A stretch of DNA of 64,000 bases from Alistipes sp. (lineage in GTDB: Bacteria > Bacteroidota > Bacteroidia > Bacteroidales > Rikenellaceae). Location of the stretch: NCBI GenBank assembly GCA_020026395.1, contig JAHHQM010000005.1:62001-126000 (forward strand). Reading direction: 5' to 3'. Position numbers and translations under genes: made by a program. Shown one piece after another: positions 17,014 through 24,582 of the stretch (its first letter is position 1; every line of letters begins with the position of its first letter). The notes below the pieces were generated by a model. The model searched no databases. It had not been told where the DNA came from and saw only the letters and a program-made list of their open reading frames with translations.

Positions 17014-18014
17014 TGACACGACACACGCCGCTCTTCATCCTGCTGAGCCTCCTGTTGGGGGTGCTGTTCGTGGCCGACCTTGCGATCGGCTCGGTCAGCG
17101 TGTCCGCGGGTGAAGTCTGGGCGGCGCTTACGGGCGGGGCGTGCAACGATGCCACCCGCAACATCATCCTCAACATCCGTCTGCTGAAAGCCGTCACCGC
17201 CCTCTTTGCGGGTGCGGCACTCGCCGCGGGCGGTCTTCAGATGCAGACCCTGTTCCGCAATCCGCTGGCAGGCCCCTATGTGCTGGGCGTCTCGTCGGGC
17301 GCGGGGTTGGGCGTGGCGCTGTTCCTGCTGGGTGCACCCCTTTTGGGGGTGGCCGCCCATTCGTGGATTCAATCGCTGGGTATCGTCGGGGCGGCATGGC
17401 TGGGTTCGGCGCTCGTCTTGGCGCTGGTCATGGCCGTCAGCCGTCACATCAAAGACATCATGGTCATCCTCATCCTCGGCATGATGCTCGGTTCGGGCAT
17501 CGGTTCGGTGGTGGAGATCCTCCAATACCTCTCCAACGAGGCCGCCCTGAAGTCGTTCGTCATCTGGACGATGGGGTCGCTGGGCGATGTCACGGGGTCG
17601 CGCTTGATGATCATGATCCCGATTGTCGTGGCGGGTCTTATATTGTCGATTGCAGTCATCAAGCCGCTGAATCTTCTGCTGCTCGGCGAAAATTATGCCC
17701 GCACGATGGGGCTTAACATCCGCCGCACGCGCACGCTGATCTTCCTTTCGACCATTCTTCTGGCGGGTACCGTCACGGCCTTCTGCGGCCCCGTGGGTTT
17801 TGTCGGGCTGGCCGTTCCGCACCTTGCACGCATGTTGTTCCGCAGTGCCGACCACCGCACGCTGATGCCCGCCTCGATGCTCCTCGGCTCGATCCTTCTG
17901 GTCGTTTGCGACCTTTTGGCGAAGACCCTCGCCTTCCCGATCAACACCGTCACGGCACTGATGGGCATCCCGATTGTCATTCTGGTTGTCATCCGCAACC
18001 GCAACATCTTCTGA
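17013..18014 (+). CDS. FecCD-family ABC transporter permease
   Basis: A 333-residue inner-membrane permease of the FecCD/BtuC family with about nine to ten hydrophobic helices. Conserved stretches include AALAAGGLQMQTLFRNPLAGPYVLGVSSGAGLG near residues 68-100, the MGSLGDVTG loop before a membrane helix, the coupling-helix segment around LLGENYARTMGLN that contacts the ATPase, and GPVGFVGLAVPHLARML near the end. It forms a homodimer that takes substrate from the binding protein upstream. It starts inside the upstream stop codon (TAATG), showing translational coupling, and is followed one base later by the ATPase gene. Confidence 0.95.
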   Translation: MTRHTPLFILLSLLLGVLFVADLAIGSVSVSAGEVWAALTGGACNDATRNIILNIRLLKAVTALFAGAALAAGGLQMQTLFRNPLAGPYVLGVSSGAGLGVALFLLGAPLLGVAAHSWIQSLGIVGAAWLGSALVLALVMAVSRHIKDIMVILILGMMLGSGIGSVVEILQYLSNEAALKSFVIWTMGSLGDVTGSRLMIMIPIVVAGLILSIAVIKPLNLLLLGENYARTMGLNIRRTRTLIFLSTILLAGTVTAFCGPVGFVGLAVPHLARMLFRSADHRTLMPASMLLGSILLVVCDLLAKTLAFPINTVTALMGIPIVILVVIRNRNIF

Positions 18015-18015
18015 A

Positions 18016-18780
18016 ATGGGCATCACACTCCATAACCTTCGCCTCGCCTACGGCCGACGCCTCCTGATGGAGCACGTTTCGGCCGAGATCCCCACCGAGC
18101 GGCTCACCGCACTTGTGGGGCGCAACGGCACGGGTAAAAGTACCCTGTTGCGTGCCATTGCGGGGTTGAACGACCAATTTTCGGGTGAGATTCGACTCAA
18201 CGGCCGCCCTTTGGAGGCGCTCTCGCCGCGCGAACGAGCCGCGACGATCAGTTTTGTAACCACCGACAAGATCCGCATCGCCAACCTGCTCTGCGAGGAT
18301 GTCGTTGCGCTGGGTCGTGCCCCCTACACCAATTGGATCGGACGCATGCAGGAGGAGGATCGCGCGATCGTTTTCCGTTCGCTCGAGCTGGTCGGCATGG
18401 CCGATTTCGCCCGCAAGCCGATGGACACACTCTCCGACGGCGAGTGTCAGCGCATCCTCATCGCGCGTGCCCTGGCGCAGGATACCCCCATCATCCTTCT
18501 GGACGAGCCGACGGCCTTTCTCGACCTGCCGAACCGCTACATCCTGTGTTCGCTGTTGAGCCGTCTGGCGCACGAGGAGCACAAATGCATCCTTTTTTCC
18601 ACCCACGAACTGGACATCGCCCTGCATATTTGCGATCGGGTTGCCCTGATCGACACGCCCGACCTTCACCTGATGCCCGCCCGCGAAATGGCTGCAAGCG
18701 GTCACATCGAACGTCTTTTCACCGAAGAGGGGCTTTCGAAAGCGGCTTTGGAGGGCATGTCTCAACTCCTAAAACACTAA
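18016..18780 (+). CDS. ABC transporter ATP-binding protein (FecE/BtuD type)
   Basis: A 254-residue ATPase driving the importer encoded by the two preceding genes. The start MGITLHNLRL at 18016 follows the permease stop by one base; an in-frame ATG 42 nt earlier lies inside the permease and is unlikely. Motifs in order: Walker A GRNGTGKST (about residues 35-43), Q-loop region SFVTTDK (a Thr-Thr in place of the usual Gln), signature LSDGECQR in place of the canonical LSGGQ, Walker B IILLDEPTAFLD, and switch FSTHE with the catalytic His. The signature and Q-loop changes are conservative for FecE-like proteins, so function is expected. Confidence 0.94.
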   Translation: MGITLHNLRLAYGRRLLMEHVSAEIPTERLTALVGRNGTGKSTLLRAIAGLNDQFSGEIRLNGRPLEALSPRERAATISFVTTDKIRIANLLCEDVVALGRAPYTNWIGRMQEEDRAIVFRSLELVGMADFARKPMDTLSDGECQRILIARALAQDTPIILLDEPTAFLDLPNRYILCSLLSRLAHEEHKCILFSTHELDIALHICDRVALIDTPDLHLMPAREMAASGHIERLFTEEGLSKAALEGMSQLLKH

Positions 18781-18815
18781 AATTCTTATTTTTCTGAAGA
18801 AATTTTGCACATTTT

Positions 18816-18846
18816 TTTGCAGAAGTCCTTTTTTTACTTACCTTTG
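18816..18846 (+). promoter_or_regulatory. Promoter of tRNA-Glu (and possibly rpsT)
   Basis: TTTG (18816-18819), 19 nt, TACCTTTG (18839-18846): a full match to the Bacteroidetes consensus, 44 nt before the tRNA 5' end. No terminator separates the tRNA from rpsT, so the two may be co-transcribed. Confidence 0.85.
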
Positions 18847-18890
18847 CACCGCTAAACCTCCCAAACACGGGATCAAGGAATAGTGGTAGA

Positions 18891-18962
18891 GGCCCATTCG
18901 TCTATCGGTTAGGACGCAAGATTTTCATTCTTGAAAGAGCAGTTCGACTCTGCTATGGGCTA
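18891..18962 (+). tRNA. tRNA-Glu (anticodon TTC)
   Basis: A 72-nt cloverleaf without encoded CCA. Acceptor GGCCCAT pairs with ATGGGCT (one G-U end pair), the anticodon stem is CAAGA / TCTTG with loop TTTTCAT giving anticodon UUC, and the T arm is AGCAG-TTCGACT-CTGCT. The lack of CCA contrasts with tRNA-Pro and tRNA-Cys here, which both encode it. It lies 216 nt upstream of rpsT on the same strand. Confidence 0.95.
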
Positions 18963-18997
18963 CTAAACGAGGGCCGGGCAATACGAGAGACACGACC

Positions 18998-19178
18998 GTT
19001 GTTGAAATATCTGCATGCCACATTCGCAAATCACCTTCAACAACAGACATTCAATCGGATTTCGAAGCCTACGGGTGAACAATTTTTTAGGAGCGGGTGA
19101 AGAACCTATCCGAAGGCGGCTACGGCCGTTTCATTGTTTTAGGAAATTAAAAGTAAAAAAATAAAAAACTAACGAATT
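18998..19178 (+). promoter_or_regulatory. Structured leader of rpsT
   Basis: The 216-nt spacer between tRNA-Glu and rpsT holds an inverted repeat (GTTGTTGAA at 18998-19006, TTCAACAAC at 19036-19044) and, closer to the gene, a G-rich block with two GGGTGAA-type words and a GGCGGCTACGGCCG hairpin. S20 represses its own synthesis in other bacteria, so an autoregulatory site here is reasonable but unproven. Confidence 0.4.
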
Positions 19179-19433
19179 ATGGCAAACCATAAGTCTTCGC
19201 AAAAAAGAATCCGTCAGACTGTATCGAAGCGCGCACACAACCGCTTGATGCACAAGACCGCCCGCAACGCCGTTAAGGCCATGCGTGCAACCACCGAGAA
19301 GAGCGCCGCTATCGCACTGCTTCCCAAAGTAAGCTCGATGCTCGATAAGCTGGCTAAGCACAACATCATGCACAAGAACAAGGCAGGCAACCTGAAGAGC
19401 GCCATGCAGCTGCATGTAAACGGCTTGAACTAA
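19179..19433 (+). CDS. rpsT: 30S ribosomal protein S20
   Basis: An 84-residue small-subunit protein (bS20) that binds the 5' domain and helix 44 region of 16S rRNA. It begins MANHKSSQKRIRQTVSKRAHNR, the highly basic N-terminal helix typical of S20, and contains the family signature around ARNAVKAMR and a C-terminal GNLKSAMQLHVNGL. Length is normal. A long structured leader precedes it and a terminator follows 30 nt after the stop, so it is the last gene of its unit with tRNA-Glu upstream. Confidence 0.96.
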   Translation: MANHKSSQKRIRQTVSKRAHNRLMHKTARNAVKAMRATTEKSAAIALLPKVSSMLDKLAKHNIMHKNKAGNLKSAMQLHVNGLN

Positions 19434-19462
19434 TCTCTTCTTAAGGAGACTTTCAACCATAC

Positions 19463-19491
19463 GGCGATCCGATCTTCGGATCGCTTTTTTT
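19463..19491 (+). terminator. Terminator of rpsT
   Basis: GCGATCCGA pairs with TCGGATCGC across two or three bases, then seven Ts. Confidence 0.9.
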
Positions 19492-19507
19492 ATGTCCTCG
19501 GCGGGCG

Positions 19508-19521
19508 GTTCCACGGGGAAC
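19508..19521. repeat. Recurrent near-palindrome GTTCCACGGGGAAC
   Basis: Exact copy of a 14-nt word also found at 56997-57010; single- and double-base variants occur at 15190, 32322, 36186 and 47949. Arms GTTCC/GGAAC flank ACGG. It resembles a ParB-binding parS core (GTTTCACGTGAAAC type) with an altered centre. Confidence 0.5.
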
Positions 19522-19573
19522 ATCTCCGAATCCCGACCGCCTGCACGATATTTTCCCGCAAAGATTTGCAGTA

Positions 19574-20209
19574 ATGGAAAAAACTCCCGATTATTGCCCC
19601 GTTAATTCACAACTCATCAAAATGAAACAATCCGACATCCAATACCTGAACCAATTCGAACTCAAATTGGAAGAAGAACTCGTCAAACTCTGCACCGAGT
19701 ACAAGATGCTGAACAACATCCTGCTCGCCACCGAAGACATCGACGAATTATGGACAACGAACCTTGCGCCCGAATACGTTGCCGATGCCGTGAAGGAGGT
19801 CGCCAACTATCCGGTGGTATCGGTTGCATGGGCAGGTTATCTCGGAATGGGTGTTGCGAAGGGTTGGGATACGGACTGGGCGAAATACCAGAAGCTGCCC
19901 TACGCCAACTACTACGGCGAGCATAAATTCGACGATCTCGACGAACACATCGTGAAACACATCCTCGGTCTGGAACTCGACAGCCCTCAGGCACAGCAGA
20001 TCGAGAACATTCTGCGCGCCTGCGGCGAGAAGGCCGTCAATATGATCCGCCACGAACACATCGAGCCGCAGAGCGTCATGGCGTTCCACGTCTTTGCCCG
20101 CGCCACCAAGGCGATGTTCCGCATCGGCGTGGCTCTGGAGCTGTACTACCTGGGCTATAAATTCGAGAAAGTCAAACTCTCGGATCTGAATGCAGGCAGG
20201 GTCTCCTAA
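19574..20209 (+). CDS. Conserved hypothetical protein (211 aa)
   Basis: A soluble, mostly helical protein of 211 residues; I do not recognise a named family. It has no signal peptide or membrane segment. The first half reads like a long amphipathic helix (IQYLNQFELKLEEELVKLCTEY), followed by an aromatic-rich middle (NYPVVSVAWAGYLGMGVAKGWDTDW, KLPYANYYGEHKFDDLDEHIV) and a C-terminal helix with ARATKAMFRIGVALELYYLGYKFEKVK. Codon use matches the neighbours, so it is a real resident gene. The start may be Met17 (MKQSDIQYL, at 19622), which has an A-rich upstream and leaves out a poorly structured N-terminus. It lies between rpsT and a lipoprotein with its own terminator, giving no functional hint. 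Confidence 0.75.
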   Translation: MEKTPDYCPVNSQLIKMKQSDIQYLNQFELKLEEELVKLCTEYKMLNNILLATEDIDELWTTNLAPEYVADAVKEVANYPVVSVAWAGYLGMGVAKGWDTDWAKYQKLPYANYYGEHKFDDLDEHIVKHILGLELDSPQAQQIENILRACGEKAVNMIRHEHIEPQSVMAFHVFARATKAMFRIGVALELYYLGYKFEKVKLSDLNAGRVS

Positions 20210-20230
20210 CACCCCGCTTCCATAAAAATA

Positions 20231-20264
20231 AAACCGTGTCGCAGAATTTCGACACGGTTTTTTT
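20231..20264 (+). terminator. Terminator of the 211-residue gene
   Basis: ACCGTGTCG pairs with CGACACGGT across an 8-nt loop, then seven Ts. Confidence 0.9.
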
Positions 20265-20437
20265 GTACTTATCGACACAACCTGCGCCCGACCGAGTTTC
20301 TTATTTTTTACCATTTATAGATAATTAATTTATCATTATTTACTATTCCGAGACTTTTTTACGCGAAATATTCATTCAAACAGAGAGGTTAAGATTTTTT
20401 TCATACATTTACAGACAAACCTTAAAACCTTAGTCTT

Positions 20438-22117
20438 ATGAAAAAAATCTTTCCCCTGTTTCTGTTCTTGGCAACAGTACTCCCGTTCGTCGGCTGTGAC
20501 GATGATGACAACACGGTTACACCTCCCACTCCCGAACAGCCTGTTCTCGAATTGAACGCACCGGAAATCACCGTTTCCGACAAAGGAGGTGTGACCGAAA
20601 CAGGCTACACCCTCACCAATCCCATAAAGGGTGCCGCGTTGAAAGCAGTCACTTCCGCCGACTGGCTCTCCGAACTGACCGCTTCCGAAGGCAAAATCTC
20701 GTTCAAGGCAGCCGCCAACACAGTTCCCGAATCCCGTACGGCAGTCATCCGATTCAACTATCCGGAATTGAAGAATGCTCCCGAACTGACCGTAAAACAG
20801 GATGCTGCCGAAGAAGTCGTTCCCGATCCCGAAATCAGTCTGAACGCCACCGAGGTAAATGTTCCACACAAAGGGGGTATCGCCGAAATGACTTACACCC
20901 TCACCAATCCCGTGGAGGGTGCCGAACTGACGGCCGTCTCCACCGCCGAGTGGATCTCCGATCTGAACACTTCCGTGGAGGGCAAAATCACGTTCACGGT
21001 TGCTCCCAACGAACTGACCGAGCCCCGCACGACCGAGATCGAAATGACCTACCCCGGCATCAAGAATCCGATCCGATTTGCGGTAAATCAGGAGGCTACC
21101 CCAAAACCCACGACCATCACTCCGGATTCGGAAGTCGTGACGGTACCCGCCGAGGGCGGTGCCGCCGAAATGACTTACACCCTCACCAATCCCGTGGAGG
21201 GTGCCGAACTGACGGCCGTCTCCACCGCCGAGTGGATCTCCGATCTGAACACTTCCGTGGAGGGCAAAATCACGTTCACGGTTGCTCCCAACGAGGTTTC
21301 CACCCCTCGCTCGGCAATCGTCGAATTGACTTACCCCGGCATGGAGACCAAACCCCAATTCACCGTCGAGCAGGCCGCCGCCGAAGAGAAAGCCGTTTTC
21401 AAGATCACGTTGAGCAATCCCACGACCAATTCGTTCATCATGAATCTGGAGTTGCTTGTTCCCGACATGAAGTACTTCTACCACGTGCTTCCCGCTTCGG
21501 CCGTAGCCGAATGCCCCACAGACGATGACCTTTACGCCTACGACGTAGCCTTCTACGAAGATCTCGATGCCAGTACAGGGCTTGGTTGGCAGGCATGGGC
21601 CATCGACGACCTCCAAACAACCTCGATCCGCGACTGCAAGATCACCAACATGATGCCCGATACCGAATATGTGGTCTATGCCTACGGTGTGGATGACAAT
21701 CTGACACGCACGACTCCCATCACACGTGCTACGATCCGCACCCAAGCCCCGCAGATGCTTAACGTGCAATTCAACATCGAATTGCTGTCCGATACTGCCG
21801 GAGAAATCAAGGCCGAAGTCACAGCCGAAGATTACAACGGCTATTTCGTGGCAAAGGTTTTCACCAATGTCGATGCAGGCGATACCGACGAAATAGTCTT
21901 GGATAAGATCTCCCGGTACTGGGCTGATGAAGTCAAGATGGCCGGTTGGATCGGTTACACCTTCGAGCAACTCATGTCGCAACACGGAGCCATCGGATCG
22001 ACCATCGTTACCCGCTCGACGGATCCGGGACAGAAATGCTACGTTTATGCCTTTGCCGTGGACGAAAACGCTCTGCGTTGCTCGAAAATCACCATACTTC
22101 CCGTCACTGCCAAATAA
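20438..22117 (+). CDS. BACON-repeat surface lipoprotein (559 aa)
   Basis: A large lipoprotein: signal peptide MKKIFPLFLFLATVLPFVGC with lipobox Cys20, followed by DDDDN, which fits the Bacteroidetes lipoprotein export signal for the cell surface. Three tandem BACON-like immunoglobulin-type domains follow (about residues 35-128, 129-225 and 226-322), each with the EGGxxEMTYTLTNPVEGAEL... and W-I-S-D pattern of the family. The rest (325-559) is an unassigned beta-rich region. BACON domains often accompany glycan-active proteins or bind mucin-like ligands, but no enzyme domain is visible. Domains two and three carry a 132-nt identical DNA segment. The gene lies alone between two hairpins. Confidence 0.85.
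   Translation: MKKIFPLFLFLATVLPFVGCDDDDNTVTPPTPEQPVLELNAPEITVSDKGGVTETGYTLTNPIKGAALKAVTSADWLSELTASEGKISFKAAANTVPESRTAVIRFNYPELKNAPELTVKQDAAEEVVPDPEISLNATEVNVPHKGGIAEMTYTLTNPVEGAELTAVSTAEWISDLNTSVEGKITFTVAPNELTEPRTTEIEMTYPGIKNPIRFAVNQEATPKPTTITPDSEVVTVPAEGGAAEMTYTLTNPVEGAELTAVSTAEWISDLNTSVEGKITFTVAPNEVSTPRSAIVELTYPGMETKPQFTVEQAAAEEKAVFKITLSNPTTNSFIMNLELLVPDMKYFYHVLPASAVAECPTDDDLYAYDVAFYEDLDASTGLGWQAWAIDDLQTTSIRDCKITNMMPDTEYVVYAYGVDDNLTRTTPITRATIRTQAPQMLNVQFNIELLSDTAGEIKAEVTAEDYNGYFVAKVFTNVDAGDTDEIVLDKISRYWADEVKMAGWIGYTFEQLMSQHGAIGSTIVTRSTDPGQKCYVYAFAVDENALRCSKITILPVTAK
20881..21294 (+). repeat. Perfect 132-nt direct repeat inside BACON lipoprotein gene
   Basis: Positions 20881-21012 and 21163-21294 are identical over 132 nt, offset by 282 nt (94 codons, one BACON domain). 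The flanks diverge at once, indicating recent duplication or gene conversion between adjacent domains. Confidence 0.92.
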
Positions 22118-22147
22118 CCCCGTCTGCTCCACATGGAACCGACCCTA

Positions 22148-22196
22148 AAAAGAAGAACCCCGTGCCGGCACCTGTCCGACACGGGGTTCTTCTTCC
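22148..22196 (+). terminator. Strong hairpin after BACON lipoprotein gene
   Basis: AAGAAGAACCCCGTG pairs with CACGGGGTTCTTCTT (15 bp perfect) across 15 nt. The tail is TTCTTCTTCCCC rather than a pure T-run, so termination strength is uncertain. Confidence 0.7.
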
Positions 22197-22414
22197 CCAA
22201 TACGACCGTAAAGGTATTTATTCAAAAATTCAGAGATCCGAAAAACGCTGTCGTTAAAAACCTCATCACGTCATACGATGCCACTTACAAAACAGCATCC
22301 GATCCAAACATATTTACAAAAAATGGTAGTGTTTCAAAAAGTGTGTCTGAGATAGGACAATAAAAAAGTCTACAGATTCACCAGATTCATTTCTAACAAA
22401 GAATCATACAAACA

Positions 22415-22451
22415 GAAAAACCGCGTCAGAGCTATTCTAACGCGGTTTTTT
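22415..22451 (-). terminator. Terminator of tRNA-Cys
   Basis: On the minus strand AAAACCGCGT pairs with ACGCGGTTTT; the stem starts right after the encoded CCA and ends with TTTTTC. Confidence 0.85.
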
Positions 22452-22524
22452 GGAGGTCTGAAGCGGATTCGAACCGCTGTACAAGGTTTTGCAGACCTTT
22501 GCCTAGCCACTCGGCCATCAGACC
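22451..22524 (-). tRNA. tRNA-Cys (anticodon GCA)
   Basis: A 74-nt cloverleaf with encoded CCA. Acceptor GGTCTGA pairs with TCAGACC; the anticodon stem is AAGGT / ACCTT with loop CTGCAAA (anticodon GCA); the T arm is CAGCGG-TTCGAAT-CCGCT. The discriminator base is U73, the main identity element for cysteinyl-tRNA synthetase, whose gene is also in this window. Confidence 0.96.
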
Positions 22525-22555
22525 ATAAAGATCACCCATTCGTGATTTGGTTGTG

Positions 22556-22587
22556 CAAATATAGGCATTAAATCCGTACAAAACAAA
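22556..22587 (-). promoter_or_regulatory. Promoter of tRNA-Cys
   Basis: On the minus strand TTTG (22587-22584), 20 nt, TATATTTG (22563-22556), 31 nt before the tRNA 5' end. It is back to back with the dprA promoter. Confidence 0.85.
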
Positions 22588-22600
22588 AGTTTCTTCGTTT

Positions 22601-22632
22601 TTTGCGAAATTTATCGAAAATATTTACCTTTA
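22601..22632 (+). promoter_or_regulatory. Promoter of dprA-tatD-ansA
   Basis: TTTG (22601-22604), 20 nt, TACCTTTA (22625-22632), one mismatch from TAnnTTTG, 28 nt before the dprA ATG. Confidence 0.65.
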
Positions 22633-22660
22633 CATCTCGCTAAAGCCTCTGCAACGCGCC

Positions 22661-23764
22661 ATGACCGTCGAAGATATTGCCCTGACCATGACTCCCGGAA
22701 TCGGAGTCAAAGGAACCGTACATCTCCTTGAGGTATTCGGCGATGCCCGTTCGGTATTCGAGGCGTCGCTCGACGATCTCTGCCACGAAGCCGAGTTGCA
22801 CGATGCCCCCGCACGCGCCATTCTTGCCCGCAAGGGATTCGCCGCGGCCGAACGCGAGCTGAAATATTGTCTAAAAAACAACATCCTCCCCGTAGCCTCG
22901 ACCGATGCGGAATATCCGCCGCTGCTTCGCGAAATTCCGGACTATCCCCATATACTATATATAAAAGGTCGCCTGGATCGATTGCAGTCGCGTTACCTGT
23001 CGGTAGTCGGCACCCGCGAGGCCACGCCCTACGGACAAATCATGTGCAACCGACTGATCGAAGCCCTCGCCAAGCGCATTCCGTCGCTGGCAATCGTCAG
23101 CGGACTGGCTTTCGGCATCGACATCGCGGCACACCGCGCCGCTTTGGCCGCCAACCTGACCACCATCGCCGTACTCCCCTCGCCACTTCCCGAAATCACC
23201 CCCAGCCAGCATACGGCCGTGGCGCGTGACATTCTGGAACACGGAGGCGTTCTGATTACCGAAGAGAGTTCGCAGAGCAAACAACGCGGCAGAGCCTACA
23301 TCCCGCGCAACCGCATCATCGCGGGGCTGAGTGCGGGTACGCTCGTCGTCGAATCGCCCGAACAGGGCGGTGCCCTCATAACCGCCTCGATGGCCGACGG
23401 ATACAACCGCACGGTGATGGCACTTCCGGGTCGCGTGACGGACAAATCCTCTCGCGGCACGAACCATCTGATCAAAACCCGCAAGGCACAAATCGTCACC
23501 TCGGCCGAGGATATTCTCCAGGAAATGTTGTGGGATACCCTCCCCGAAGTGCTCTACCAACCCCTCCCGAAACGCGAAAGCCGCCTGACGGAAGACGAGG
23601 AGCAACTCCTGCGCCTGTTCTCCGAGTCGGATTCGCTTTCCATCGAAGAGATTGCCCTTCGGTGCGGTTCGGATACGGGACGCCTTGCCACCCAACTCGT
23701 AGGACTCGAATTGGCAGGAGCCATCATGCAACTGCCCGGACACCGATATATAAAGATACCATGA
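22661..23764 (+). CDS. dprA: DNA-processing protein DprA
   Basis: A 367-residue DprA/Smf protein that loads RecA on incoming single-stranded DNA in transformation; it is widespread even in bacteria not known to be competent. The N-terminal helix-hairpin region (LTMTPGIGVKGTVHLLEVFG) precedes the extended Rossmann fold: LSVVGTREATPYGQ, VSGLAFGIDIAAHRAAL, and RAYIPRNRIIAGLSAGTLVVESPEQGGALITASMA, all hallmarks. The C-terminal winged-helix (DML1-like) part begins around residue 310. It starts the dprA-tatD-ansA unit, with its stop overlapping the tatD start (ATGA). Confidence 0.95.
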   Translation: MTVEDIALTMTPGIGVKGTVHLLEVFGDARSVFEASLDDLCHEAELHDAPARAILARKGFAAAERELKYCLKNNILPVASTDAEYPPLLREIPDYPHILYIKGRLDRLQSRYLSVVGTREATPYGQIMCNRLIEALAKRIPSLAIVSGLAFGIDIAAHRAALAANLTTIAVLPSPLPEITPSQHTAVARDILEHGGVLITEESSQSKQRGRAYIPRNRIIAGLSAGTLVVESPEQGGALITASMADGYNRTVMALPGRVTDKSSRGTNHLIKTRKAQIVTSAEDILQEMLWDTLPEVLYQPLPKRESRLTEDEEQLLRLFSESDSLSIEEIALRCGSDTGRLATQLVGLELAGAIMQLPGHRYIKIP

Positions 23765-24555
23765 TACTTACCGATACCCATTCCCACCTCTACGCCCCCG
23801 AATTTGACGAAGATCGCGAAGAGGCCTACCGACGCGCCCTGGATGCGGGCGTCGAACACCTGCTGCTTCCGGCCATCGACTCCGAAAGCCATGCCGCCCT
23901 GTTCGATTTCTGCCGTTCGCACCCCGACCGTCTGATTCCGATGATGGGACTCCACCCCACCTCGGTCAACGACAATCCCCGCTGGCGCGAAGAGCTGAAA
24001 TTGGTGGAAAAATACCTCGCCGACCGACCCGAGGGCATTCCGCCGTTCTGCGCCATCGGTGAAATCGGTCTCGATTTCTATTGGAGCAAAGATTTCATGC
24101 AGGAGCAGATCGAAGCCTTCGAACATCAGATCGAACTGGCTCTGAAATACCGACTTCCGATCGCCGTCCATACGCGTGATGCGTGGGACGAAACCCTTCG
24201 GATCGTGCGGAAATATAAGGATCGCGGACTCTGCGGCGTGTTCCATGCCTTCTCCGATACGAAAGAAAGTTATGAAGAATTGAAAACATTGGGTAACTTT
24301 GTATTCGGGATCGGCGGCGTGGTGACCTTCAAGAAGAGTAACGTGGCGGATCTGGTGCGCGAGATGGCACTTGAGGACATCGTCCTCGAGACCGATTGCC
24401 CGTACCTGACGCCCGCCCCCTACCGCGGTCGGCGCAACGAATCGGCCTACGTTAGTTTCGTATGCGAGAAGGTGGCCGAAATCAAAGGCCTTTCGCCCGA
24501 CGAGGTGGCCGAGATCACGACCCGCAACGCCCGACGTATGTTTGCAATTAACTAA
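23761..24555 (+). CDS. tatD: TatD family metal-dependent hydrolase
   Basis: A 264-residue TIM-barrel hydrolase of the TatD DNase family. The start is the ATG at 23761, which overlaps the dprA stop by 4 nt and gives the family N-terminus MILTDTHSHL; the longer open frame upstream is dprA in another phase. Metal ligands: the HxH pair at His7 and His9, the Glu of IGEIGLDFYW, His of AVHTRDAW, His of VFHAFSD and Asp of ETDCPYLTP. TatD proteins show 3'-5' exonuclease or AP-endonuclease activity; the true role is debated. Context with dprA favours DNA processing. Confidence 0.94.
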   Translation: MILTDTHSHLYAPEFDEDREEAYRRALDAGVEHLLLPAIDSESHAALFDFCRSHPDRLIPMMGLHPTSVNDNPRWREELKLVEKYLADRPEGIPPFCAIGEIGLDFYWSKDFMQEQIEAFEHQIELALKYRLPIAVHTRDAWDETLRIVRKYKDRGLCGVFHAFSDTKESYEELKTLGNFVFGIGGVVTFKKSNVADLVREMALEDIVLETDCPYLTPAPYRGRRNESAYVSFVCEKVAEIKGLSPDEVAEITTRNARRMFAIN

Positions 24556-24582
24556 AAACCAATAAGGAACACTTAAAACGAC

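Noticed and set aside
20372..22132. A 586-codon open frame antisense to the BACON lipoprotein gene
   Set aside because: Gly/Asp-rich shadow with repeats copied from the sense repeats; the sense frame has a signal peptide and known domains.
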